6,433 nucleotides of DNA from Thermaceae bacterium (GCA_027023345.1 JALVVO010000256.1:1-6433); one strand, 5' to 3'; shown: positions 1-5,484, numbered from the stretch's first letter. Notes: generated by a model not told the origin, from the sequence alone. Translations and numbers: made by a program.

Positions 1-114
1 CTCCTTGCTCGGGCGATTGCCGAGGTGCGGGGCTCGGGGGGCGGGGTGCTCCTCGCCACCCACGACCGGGCCTTCGCCGAGGGCGTGGCCGACCAGGAAG
101 TGGTGCTCTCGTGA
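1..114 (+). CDS. ccmA: CcmA, heme exporter ABC ATPase (3' end only)
   Basis: Only the last 37 codons and a TGA stop are present; the gene begins left of the window. CcmA is the cytoplasmic ATP-hydrolysing subunit of the CcmAB(CD) transporter, whose ATP hydrolysis releases heme-loaded CcmE from CcmC. The visible peptide contains VLLATHD, the H-loop (switch histidine) of ABC ATPases, with the histidine codon at 61-63. Walker A, the signature motif, Walker B and the D-loop lie outside the window. The peptide ends shortly after the H-loop, as the short CcmA family does. The stop overlaps the ccmB start as GTGA (111-114), so the two are probably translationally coupled. Identification rests on the H-loop plus the following ccmB; an unrelated ABC ATPase is unlikely in this position. 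Confidence 0.85.
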   Translation, partial: LLARAIAEVRGSGGGVLLATHDRAFAEGVADQEVVLS

Positions 115-776
115 GGCGGATTTTCGCGCTTGCTGCGCGCGACCTGAGGCTCGAGCTCAGGGGGCGCGCCGGGCTTTTTTCCGCGCTCTTCTTCCTCGGG
201 GTGGTGCTCTTGATCCTGGGGTTCGCCCTCGGCCCCGAGGAGGCCGACCTTCGCCGCGCCGCCCCCGGCGTGCTCTGGGTGGCGCTGGCGTTCGCCGGCA
301 GCCTGCTCGCCGGCCGCGCCTGGGCGGTGGAGGTGGAGAACGACACCCTCGACGACCTCTTGCTCCTTCCCGGCAGCCGGGAGTGGATCTACTGGGGGAA
401 GTTCCTCTTCCTCTGGGTCCTGCTCTTTTTCGTCAGCCTCCTCCTCCTCGTCATGGTGGCGGGGATGTTTTACCTGCCGCTTACCCGGGCGCCGGCGCTC
501 CTTTTCACCCTGGTGCTCGGGGCCACCGGCTACGCCGCCGTGGCCACCTTCTACGCCGGGCTGGTGGTGCGGCTCCCCACCGCCCAGCTGGTGCTGCCGA
601 TCCTGGTCTTCTCGGTGGTGGTGCCGGTGATCCTGGCGGCGGTGCGGGCGACCATGGGGCTCGCCGAGGGAGCGGCGCTCGCCGAGGTCGCCGCCTGGTG
701 GAAGCTCCTCGCCCTTTTCGACGTCGTCTACCTCACCGCGTCCAGCCTGCTCTTTCCCTTCGTGATCGAGGGTTAG
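111..776 (+). CDS. ccmB: CcmB, heme exporter membrane subunit
   Basis: This 221-residue integral membrane protein is the permease-like partner of CcmA in System I cytochrome c maturation. Its length matches the usual CcmB size of about 220. I see six hydrophobic segments at about residues 21-41, 52-70, 97-120, 128-153, 158-180 and 195-218. Between segments 2 and 3 lies the family-typical stretch with RAWAVEVENDTLDDLLLLPG (69-88), followed by GK at 96-97. The GTG start at 111 overlaps the ccmA stop by four bases; no other in-frame start lies nearby upstream, and the only weak Shine-Dalgarno (AGGAAG, near 94-100) fits coupling to ccmA better than independent initiation. The TAG stop (774-776) interleaves with the TAA stop of the convergent minus-strand gene. 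ccmC does not follow directly as it does in compact ccm operons; it resumes about 4 kb downstream. Confidence 0.95.
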   Translation: MRRIFALAARDLRLELRGRAGLFSALFFLGVVLLILGFALGPEEADLRRAAPGVLWVALAFAGSLLAGRAWAVEVENDTLDDLLLLPGSREWIYWGKFLFLWVLLFFVSLLLLVMVAGMFYLPLTRAPALLFTLVLGATGYAAVATFYAGLVVRLPTAQLVLPILVFSVVVPVILAAVRATMGLAEGAALAEVAAWWKLLALFDVVYLTASSLLFPFVIEG

Positions 777-1345
777 CGGAAGCGGAGCGCGGTCTGGTGC
801 TTGAGGACCGCGGCTTTGAGGGCTTTTAGGTCGTTGGCCAGGAAGATCTCGAAGGCGTCGGCGCGGCCGATCCGGTGCATCGCCACCATGAAGCCGTGGG
901 CGAAGGGGGCGAACTTCGGGTTCGGGGTGAAGGTCCCCGCCGCCGCCCACTCGGCGTTGAAGAGCTTCCGGGCCTCAAGCCCCGGGTACTCCTTCTCCCG
1001 GTAGCGGCCGTCGGCCGAGAGCTGGGTGAGGAGGCTCGGGAAGAGCAGGCTGAAGATGTGGTCGGGCTCGGGGGCCGAGGCGTGGGGGTCGTCGTAGTCG
1101 ATCTCGATCCGCCGTATCGGGATCACCAGGTAGCGGATCTCGACCCCGGTATCGGGGTTTCGGACCCGGTAGGGGTAGGCGAGGACCTCGTTGGGCTCCG
1201 GGGGGAGCTCCCGGTAGCCGGCGGGCCGCTCGTAGACCATGCCGGCTTCCTCCAATAGCCCCTGGAAGAAGGTCCAGGGGTCGGGGGCGGTCCCCTGCGC
1301 CAGGGCCAGCCCCAGGAAAAGGGCGAGCGCGCTAATCCTCCGCAC
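773..1345 (-). CDS. Small secreted protein of unknown function
   Basis: This 190-residue protein is not assigned to a family. The N-terminus is a clear signal peptide: MRR, a hydrophobic run to about residue 14, and an ALA|QG cleavage site after residue 16. The mature part has no cysteine, no CXXCH and no membrane segment. It is rich in charged residues, with a VEIRYLVIP segment (68-76) that reads as a beta strand, an acidic stretch (IEIDYDDPH, 80-88) and a C-terminal amphipathic helix (about 164-185). By memory only, the Y-x(n)-VEIRY-x-V-x-P pattern resembles small periplasmic proteins annotated as hypothetical in other bacteria. The GTG start is chosen because GGAGGAG (1353-1359) sits 7 nt upstream on the minus strand. 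The gene overlaps the end of the TPR lipoprotein gene by 14 bp, so the two are almost certainly co-transcribed and probably coupled. Its stop overlaps that of ccmB. Confidence 0.8.
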   Translation of the reverse strand: MRRISALALFLGLALAQGTAPDPWTFFQGLLEEAGMVYERPAGYRELPPEPNEVLAYPYRVRNPDTGVEIRYLVIPIRRIEIDYDDPHASAPEPDHIFSLLFPSLLTQLSADGRYREKEYPGLEARKLFNAEWAAAGTFTPNPKFAPFAHGFMVAMHRIGRADAFEIFLANDLKALKAAVLKHQTALRFR

Positions 1346-2105
1346 GTTTCCACTCCTCCAAGAGCTTCTTCGCGGTCTCCCTCCACTCCGAGGGCTTGGC
1401 CAGCTCCAAAAAGCGCTCGAGGTCCTTGATCGCCTCCTCGCGCCGCCCGAGCTGCCACTTGGCCACCGCCCGGTTGAAGTAGGGGCCGGGGACGTCGGGG
1501 GCGAGCTCCACCGCCCGGTCGAGGTCCTTGAGGGCCTCCTCGGGCTTGCCCTCCTCGAGCAGGAGGGTGCCGCGGTTGAACCAGGCGGCGACGCTGTGGG
1601 GGTCGAGCTCGAGCGCCCGGTCGAGGTCCCTACGGGCGTCCTCGCGCTGGCCGAAGGCCTTGTAGGCGAGGGCGCGGTTGACGAGGACGTCCGGGTTTTC
1701 GTGGAGCTTGAGGCTTTGGGTGAGGTCCGCGATGGCCTTGGCGTACTCGCCGAGCTCGAGGTAGAGCGCCCCGCGGACGGCGTAGAGGGCGGCGCTTTTC
1801 GGGTGGGCGGCGATCCCCTGGGCGAGGACCTCGAGGGCCTTTTGGTACTCCCCCCGGGCCTGGTGCATCAGCGCCACCCGGGCGATGGCCTTGGCCGAGA
1901 GGCCCGAGTGGGCGTAGGTGGCGCTGTGGGGCTTGATCGCCCCCGGGTCGAGGGGACCGGCCTTCTCGTCGGCGCCGACCACCGGCGGAGCGGCCGGCTC
2001 CTCGGGCGCCGCCGCGGCCGGGGCGGCCTTGGCCTTCGCCCCGGCGTCCTTCTTGCAGCCGGCGGCGAGGGCGACGAGGAGGAGGGCGAGGAGCAGGTTT
2101 CTCAT
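1332..2105 (-). CDS. TPR-repeat lipoprotein
   Basis: This 257-residue protein begins with a lipoprotein signal: MRN, a leucine-rich core and the lipobox LAAGC with the acceptor cysteine at residue 17. It should be lipid-anchored on the outer side of a membrane. An Ala/Pro-rich linker (about 18-55) separates the anchor from about five TPR-like repeats at roughly 71-104, 105-138, 139-171, 172-205 and 206-239. These carry the usual G/A-x-Y/F and A-L/I-x-D/x-L positions (for example GEYAKAIADLTQSLKL). TPR proteins bind peptides or partner proteins; here the partner is unknown. The start ATG has GGAG (2111-2114) 5 nt upstream. A hairpin separates the gene from the upstream cytochrome gene, so it may depend on read-through or on its own promoter, which I could not place. 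The 3' end overlaps the next gene by 14 bp. CcmI/CycH also carries TPRs, but this protein lacks CcmI's N-terminal membrane region and CcmH-like part. Confidence 0.9.
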   Translation of the reverse strand: MRNLLLALLLVALAAGCKKDAGAKAKAAPAAAAPEEPAAPPVVGADEKAGPLDPGAIKPHSATYAHSGLSAKAIARVALMHQARGEYQKALEVLAQGIAAHPKSAALYAVRGALYLELGEYAKAIADLTQSLKLHENPDVLVNRALAYKAFGQREDARRDLDRALELDPHSVAAWFNRGTLLLEEGKPEEALKDLDRAVELAPDVPGPYFNRAVAKWQLGRREEAIKDLERFLELAKPSEWRETAKKLLEEWKRAED

Positions 2106-2128
2106 GGCGTCTCCAGCGTCCTTAGCAT
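2102..2128 (-). other. Possible 8-codon leader ORF before the TPR lipoprotein
   Basis: On the minus strand an ATG (2128-2126) opens an 8-codon frame reading MLRTLETP. Its TGA stop overlaps the ATG of the lipoprotein gene (ATGA, 2105-2102). It has its own GGAG (2134-2137) 5 nt upstream. This geometry allows translational coupling into the lipoprotein gene. It may be chance: a GGAG and ATG this close together are not rare in GC-rich DNA, and no conserved function is recognised in the peptide. Confidence 0.25.
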
Positions 2129-2152
2129 GGCAGCTCCTAGATGACTTCGGTG

Positions 2153-2182
2153 AAAAGGGGCCGGCCTCGGCCGGCCCCTTTT
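2153..2182 (-). terminator. Hairpin terminator downstream of the 12-heme cytochrome gene
   Basis: A perfect 14-bp inverted repeat, AAAAGGGGCCGGCC, a 2-nt centre and the exact complement, begins 14 nt after the cytochrome stop codon. The stem core is ten G:C pairs closed by a CUCG- or CGAG-type turn, flanked by an A-tract on one side and a T-tract on the other. On the minus strand it ends with only four T residues before CACC, so it is a modest intrinsic terminator; a protein-assisted or partial stop is possible. Because the arms are symmetric it could act on both strands, but no plus-strand gene ends here. Confidence 0.75.
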
Positions 2183-2195
2183 CCCGGACGCGGGC

Positions 2196-4580
2196 TTACT
2201 GCTTCGACTTCAGGTACTCCATCAGCATCTTGTGCATCAGGTCGATGTGCTCGACGTCGTTGAGCGTGCCCGGGGTGCTGACCTTGGCCCAGACCTCGGG
2301 GTTGGCCATCTCCTTGTGGCAGCCCATGCAGAGGCCGGTCCGGTCCATGCCGTCCCGCACCTTCTTCGGCAGCGAGCGCGAGAGCGGCCAGTGGGTGCCC
2401 ACGGTCTGGACCTGGAAGCCGGTCTTGGGATCCACGATCGTGGACCAATCCCACTTGAGGTCGGGGATCGCCGGGATCTGGACCTGGTACTTGCCGGGGA
2501 TGACCCTGCCGGTGCGGGCGTCGATCAGGTCTTCGACGATGTCCTCGACGTACTTGGTCTGGAAGATGTTCTTGTTGATGCCGTAGCCGAGGGCCTTGGG
2601 GTTGTTGTGGCAGGACTCGCAGGAGCGGGCCTGGGCGAGCGCTGAGTGCGGCTGCGCCGGCGCCATGTCGATCGCCAGCGGGATGAACGACTGTCCGACC
2701 TGGGCGGCCTCGTCCGGGCTCCGGGCGATGACGTTGTGGGCGATGGTCTTGCCCTCGCGGTCGATCACCGTGTAGACCACCTGGCAGCCGGGCATGAGCG
2801 GGGTGACGCGGCCCTCGCCGTTGATGCCGAGCACCGGGTCCTCCCAGCGGAGGTAGCTCCGGGACTCGCTCGCCTTACCCGGCCGCTTGAGCCCGTGGGT
2901 GCCCAAGGGGCTCTCGGCGGTCTGGCCCGACTCGTCGTGCTGGGTGCCGCCCGCCACCCAGTCGGTGTCGGTCTTGCCGCCGGAGTAGTCCACCTTGACG
3001 TGGCAGCCGTAGCACTGCGGCACCCAGGAGGCGTGGCAGGCGTAGCACTCGAGGTTGTCCACGTGCTTCTTCACGCTCGCCATCGCCACCTTGGCGTCGG
3101 GGCTCTTCCAGGCGTTCTTCAGATTGATGTCCTTGAGGATCGGCACCACGAAGTCGGCCCCGGTCGCCGAGTGGAGGATCACCTGGTCGCCCTTCTTGAC
3201 CACGTTGCCCATGGGGTTGCCGCGGGCGGTCAGGAGGTAGCCGTCCTCGGCGGGGTAGACGGTGGCGAAGGCCTGGGTCTCGGGGAGGAGGGTCTTCGAA
3301 AGGCCGCGCGGCTTGTCCGAGAGCTTCCGGCCGAACTCCTCGCCGTAGCCGATGGGGAGCTCCCAGGGGTACTTCTCGGCGGTGCCGTGGCAGTCCTGGC
3401 ACTCGACCTCGACCTGGGCCAGGGTGGTGGCGAAGAGGTTGCCGTCGCCGTGCATGTCGATGGTGGTGTGGCAGTCCTGGCAGAGCATCCCGCCGTTGCC
3501 CGAGACCCCGCGGTGGTGCACGTCGTCGGCGATGAAGAGGTACTTCTTGGTGTGGAGCTTGGGCTGCTTGCCGCCCTTCTCGTTGTAGGGCGTGCCGTAG
3601 GGGAACTCCATCAGGCCCTGGAAGGTGACGCCGATCCGCTTACCCCGGTTGTGGCACGAGTTGCAGGTCTCTACCGGGATGCCGGAGTAGACCAGGTCGT
3701 GCACCTTGACCTTGGACTTCCGGGTGGCCTGGATCTGGTGGGTGAGCATGTGGCCGTGCTCGTCCTTCTTGATGGTGGGGTCGTTGCCCTCGTAGAAGCC
3801 CTCGTTGGAGTAGGGGATGTGGCAGGCCGAGCAGCCCATGCCCCGCCAGTCGCCGCGCTTCTCGCGGCCCTTCACGCCCACGTGGCAGCGCTGGCACTGC
3901 TGGCGTTGGTAGGTGATGCCGGCGAGCTTGGGGTCCTTCTCGATCTCCTCGACCGAGGGGTCGGGAATCTGCTTGAGCTCGTCGGGGAAGGCTTGCGGGT
4001 ACATCTTCTTGAGCTCAAGCATGTACTTCTTGTAGGTCTCGGTGCCCACCTGGGGGACCGGCCCGTCGGCGTCCTTGACGTCGTAGTTGCCGTAGGGGGT
4101 CTTGCCGTTCCAGGTCTCGGCGAAGCCCCAGGTGTGCAGGTTGCCCTGGATCTTCCCGGCCTCGGTCTGCATCAGCGAGAGGTTGAGCCGGTAGGCGTAG
4201 CCGGGGTGGCACTGCCCGCAGGTGTTCTCGGCGATCCAGATCGAGCCCGGGTCGGGGTAGAAGGTCTTGGGACCCCGCCCCTTCTTGAACATCTCGGGTG
4301 CGCCTTTATGGGCCTCGTCCTTGGTCAGCCCCTTGGGGTTGCCGCCGTGGCAGACGGTGCAACCCTGGGGGTCGCCGGCCGCGGCGCCGAGGGCCTTGAT
4401 CTGCTGCATCATGGGGGAGTTCGGGTCGCGGATGTCCTCGATCCCCTCGTGGCAGCTCAGGCACCCCTTCTGGGCCGCGACCTCGGGGCTTACCTTCTCC
4501 GGCACCCCCTGGGCCAGGGCCGGCCCCAGGGCCAGGCCAAGGAGAAGGAGAAGCCCGAGTACGCCCCTACATCGCTTCAT
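2196..4580 (-). CDS. Secreted dodecaheme c-type cytochrome
   Basis: The protein has 794 residues from the chosen start. A signal peptide (MKR, leucine-rich core, PALA|QG cleavage after residue 23) sends it across the membrane. Twelve CXXCH heme-binding motifs begin at residues 40, 74, 121, 229, 250, 306, 367, 394, 512, 523, 654 and 751. Nineteen further histidines could serve as distal ligands, so mostly bis-histidine hemes are possible. Motifs 9 and 10 are 11 residues apart (CYACHASWVPQCYGCH), a tight pair. Two long heme-free stretches (about 399-511 and 528-653) look beta-rich. There is no C-terminal anchor and no lipobox. It probably moves electrons in the cell envelope, as part of a respiratory or extracellular electron chain; substrate and partners cannot be read from the sequence. 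A longer frame opens with TTG at 4607, but that lies inside a hairpin. ATG at 4580 is preferred because GAGGAGG (4589-4595) sits 8 nt upstream; ATG at 4586 is only 2 nt from it. The gene divides ccmAB from ccmCDEF. Confidence 0.95.
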   Translation of the reverse strand: MKRCRGVLGLLLLLGLALGPALAQGVPEKVSPEVAAQKGCLSCHEGIEDIRDPNSPMMQQIKALGAAAGDPQGCTVCHGGNPKGLTKDEAHKGAPEMFKKGRGPKTFYPDPGSIWIAENTCGQCHPGYAYRLNLSLMQTEAGKIQGNLHTWGFAETWNGKTPYGNYDVKDADGPVPQVGTETYKKYMLELKKMYPQAFPDELKQIPDPSVEEIEKDPKLAGITYQRQQCQRCHVGVKGREKRGDWRGMGCSACHIPYSNEGFYEGNDPTIKKDEHGHMLTHQIQATRKSKVKVHDLVYSGIPVETCNSCHNRGKRIGVTFQGLMEFPYGTPYNEKGGKQPKLHTKKYLFIADDVHHRGVSGNGGMLCQDCHTTIDMHGDGNLFATTLAQVEVECQDCHGTAEKYPWELPIGYGEEFGRKLSDKPRGLSKTLLPETQAFATVYPAEDGYLLTARGNPMGNVVKKGDQVILHSATGADFVVPILKDINLKNAWKSPDAKVAMASVKKHVDNLECYACHASWVPQCYGCHVKVDYSGGKTDTDWVAGGTQHDESGQTAESPLGTHGLKRPGKASESRSYLRWEDPVLGINGEGRVTPLMPGCQVVYTVIDREGKTIAHNVIARSPDEAAQVGQSFIPLAIDMAPAQPHSALAQARSCESCHNNPKALGYGINKNIFQTKYVEDIVEDLIDARTGRVIPGKYQVQIPAIPDLKWDWSTIVDPKTGFQVQTVGTHWPLSRSLPKKVRDGMDRTGLCMGCHKEMANPEVWAKVSTPGTLNDVEHIDLMHKMLMEYLKSKQ

Positions 4581-4588
4581 AGTCATCG

Positions 4589-4595
4589 CCTCCTC
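4589..4595 (-). promoter_or_regulatory. Strong ribosome binding site deciding the cytochrome start
   Basis: The minus strand reads GAGGAGG here, a near-complete match to the anti-Shine-Dalgarno. It is 2 nt from ATG 4586, too close, and 8 nt from ATG 4580, a normal distance. It therefore favours 4580 and argues against the TTG at 4607, which lies upstream of it. Confidence 0.75.
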
Positions 4596-4597
4596 TC

Positions 4598-4616
4598 GGG
4601 AAAGCAAGACTTTCCC
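4598..4616 (-). promoter_or_regulatory. 5' leader hairpin abutting the cytochrome ribosome binding site
   Basis: In the mRNA sense (minus strand) GGGAAAG (4616-4610), TCTTG and CTTTCCC (4604-4598) form a perfect 7-bp stem with a 5-nt loop. It ends 2 nt before the GAGGAGG ribosome binding site. A second copy of the pairing sequence, TTCCC (4626-4622), lies just upstream and could pair with GGGAA instead, giving a mutually exclusive alternative hairpin if it is transcribed. It may be a stabilising 5' stem or a translational control element; the function is inference. Confidence 0.45.
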
Positions 4617-4627
4617 AGCTAGGGAAG

Positions 4628-4633
4628 ATTATC
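4628..4633 (-). promoter_or_regulatory. Candidate -10 element for the cytochrome gene
   Basis: The minus strand reads GATAAT, five of six matches to the sigma-70 -10 consensus, in an otherwise GC-rich context. A start site about 7 nt downstream, near 4621, would give a leader of about 40 nt beginning at the hairpin described at 4598-4616. I see no good -35 at 16-18 nt (the spaced hexamer is CATATA), so the promoter may need an activator, or the real one may lie elsewhere. Confidence 0.3.
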
Positions 4634-4672
4634 GGAGGATGAGACCGGGATATATGTCCTGAAAGGCCGATA

Positions 4673-4687
4673 TGCATCGCGTATGCA
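4673..4687. promoter_or_regulatory. Operator-like palindrome TGCAT-N5-ATGCA
   Basis: A 15-bp inverted repeat with perfect 5-bp arms and a 5-bp spacer. The same bases also contain TATGCA twice with an 11-bp period (4671-4676 and 4682-4687), which puts both copies on about the same face of the helix. It lies about 50-65 bp upstream of the start site inferred for the cytochrome gene. It could bind a dimeric regulator; no regulator is known from the sequence. Confidence 0.3.
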
Positions 4688-4694
4688 GCCCGTC

Positions 4695-4707
4695 TTAACC
4701 GGGTTAA
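4695..4707. promoter_or_regulatory. Operator-like palindrome TTAACC-G-GGTTAA
   Basis: A perfect inverted repeat with 6-bp arms around one base, in the middle of the divergent gap between the cytochrome gene and ccmC. Its AT-rich outer bases stand out from the GC-rich surroundings. It could serve either or both transcripts. It is not followed by a T-tract and does not follow a gene end, so it is unlikely to be a terminator. Confidence 0.35.
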
Positions 4708-4751
4708 ACGGGTCGGATTTCCCCACTATTGGCCGCCGTTTTCGTGAGAGC

Positions 4752-4765
4752 GATGAGCTTTCATC
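4752..4765 (+). promoter_or_regulatory. Small inverted repeat upstream of ccmC
   Basis: GATGA-GCTT-TCATC forms a perfect 5-bp stem with a 4-nt loop, ending 35 nt before the ccmC ATG. The rest of the interval to the start holds an 8-bp self-complementary GGCTAGCC (4783-4790) and the GAGG ribosome binding site. It may be a leader structure or chance; stems this short are common. No convincing plus-strand -35/-10 pair was found between 4608 and 4800. Confidence 0.15.
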
Positions 4766-4800
4766 TTCATTAGGAAGCGGCTGGCTAGCCTGAGGTCGGC

Positions 4801-5484
4801 ATGCGATCCGAACGCCCTGGACTGGACGCGGTCTCCCGGGCCCTCCTGGGCCTGGGGTACCTCCTCCTTCTCATCGGCTTCTACTTCGCGATCAAGGCCC
4901 CGCCCGACGCCCAGCAGGGGTACCTGGTGCGCATCCTCTACCTGCACGTGGCGGCGGCCTGGACCGGCTACCTCGCCTTCGTCGTCGCCGGGGTGTACGC
5001 GCTCCTCTACCTGCTCCTGGGGCGGGCCGGCTACGACCGCCTCTCGGCCGCCAGCGCCGAGATCGGGCTTTGGCTCTCGTTTTTGATGGTGGTCGGGGGG
5101 ATGATGTGGGCCCGTCCCACCTGGGGGGTCTACTGGGTCTGGGAGCCCCGGCTCACCTCGGTGGCGGTGATGATCGCGATCTACGTCGGCTACTTCCTCG
5201 TCCGCCAGGCCATCGAGGACCCCGAGCTGCGGGCCAAGGCGGCGGCGGCGGTGGCGATCCTCGGGGTGGTGAACATCCCCATCACCTACATGTCGGTCTA
5301 CTGGTGGCGGTCGATCCACCAGACCGCGACCATCGACGTGATCAACCGCAAGACCCACATGCCGCCCGAGATGCTCGTCCCCCTTCTGGTTAACCTCTTC
5401 GCCTTCACCGTGCTCTACCTCGCCTTCTTGCGGATGAAGGGGCGGATCGCGGCGCTGGTGGCGGAGGAGGAGCGCTATGGGTAA
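4801..5484 (+). CDS. ccmC: CcmC, heme delivery protein to CcmE
   Basis: This 227-residue membrane protein has six hydrophobic segments and belongs to the heme-handling WWD family. CcmC binds heme outside the membrane and joins it to CcmE, with CcmAB and CcmD. The two family heme-ligand histidines are seen as H49 (LYLHVAAAW) and H173 (YWWRSIHQ). The tryptophan-rich external loop reads WGVYWVWEPRLTS (108-120); the aspartate usually found in WWD is glutamate here (E115, GAG at 5143-5145). The length is near the usual 230-245. The ATG start has GAGG (4792-4795) 5 nt upstream. No clear promoter was found in front, though this gene must restart transcription of the ccm genes after the opposing block. 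The ccmD start lies inside its 3' end, an 8-bp overlap. Confidence 0.95.
   Translation: MRSERPGLDAVSRALLGLGYLLLLIGFYFAIKAPPDAQQGYLVRILYLHVAAAWTGYLAFVVAGVYALLYLLLGRAGYDRLSAASAEIGLWLSFLMVVGGMMWARPTWGVYWVWEPRLTSVAVMIAIYVGYFLVRQAIEDPELRAKAAAAVAILGVVNIPITYMSVYWWRSIHQTATIDVINRKTHMPPEMLVPLLVNLFAFTVLYLAFLRMKGRIAALVAEEERYG

Noticed and set aside
5..829. 274-codon plus-strand frame over ccmB
   Set aside because: It is Arg/Gly/Pro-rich low-complexity translation out of frame with ccmA and ccmB, both of which show family motifs.
1332..2105. TPR-coding DNA as a tandem DNA repeat
   Set aside because: The 34-residue periodicity is at the protein level; the nucleotide copies are diverged, so it is not a DNA repeat array.
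1239..2144. 301-codon plus-strand frame opposite the TPR gene
   Set aside because: It is an antisense shadow of the TPR repeats; its apparent periodicity only mirrors the repeat unit on the other strand.
4581..4607. N-terminal extension of the cytochrome from TTG at 4607
   Set aside because: The TTG lies in the loop of the leader hairpin and upstream of the strong GAGGAGG site. The extension puts polar residues before a normal signal peptide, and ATG 4580 has correct spacing.
2646..4622. 658-codon plus-strand open frame opposite the cytochrome
   Set aside because: It is the antisense shadow of the 12-heme gene. Its product is a monotonous V/L/G/H/D mixture with no domain, as expected for a stop-poor frame in GC-rich DNA, while the minus strand has twelve CXXCH motifs and a signal peptide.
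4634..4662. Short plus-strand ORF after GGAGG (ATG AGA CCG GGA ...)
   Set aside because: It gives only seven codons, has no promoter, and lies across the divergent control region, so it is not supported as a gene or leader.
4671..4713. Short repeats in the divergent gap as a CRISPR or phage attachment site
   Set aside because: The repeats are 5-6 bp with no regular spacers, and no integrase, tRNA or cas gene is present.
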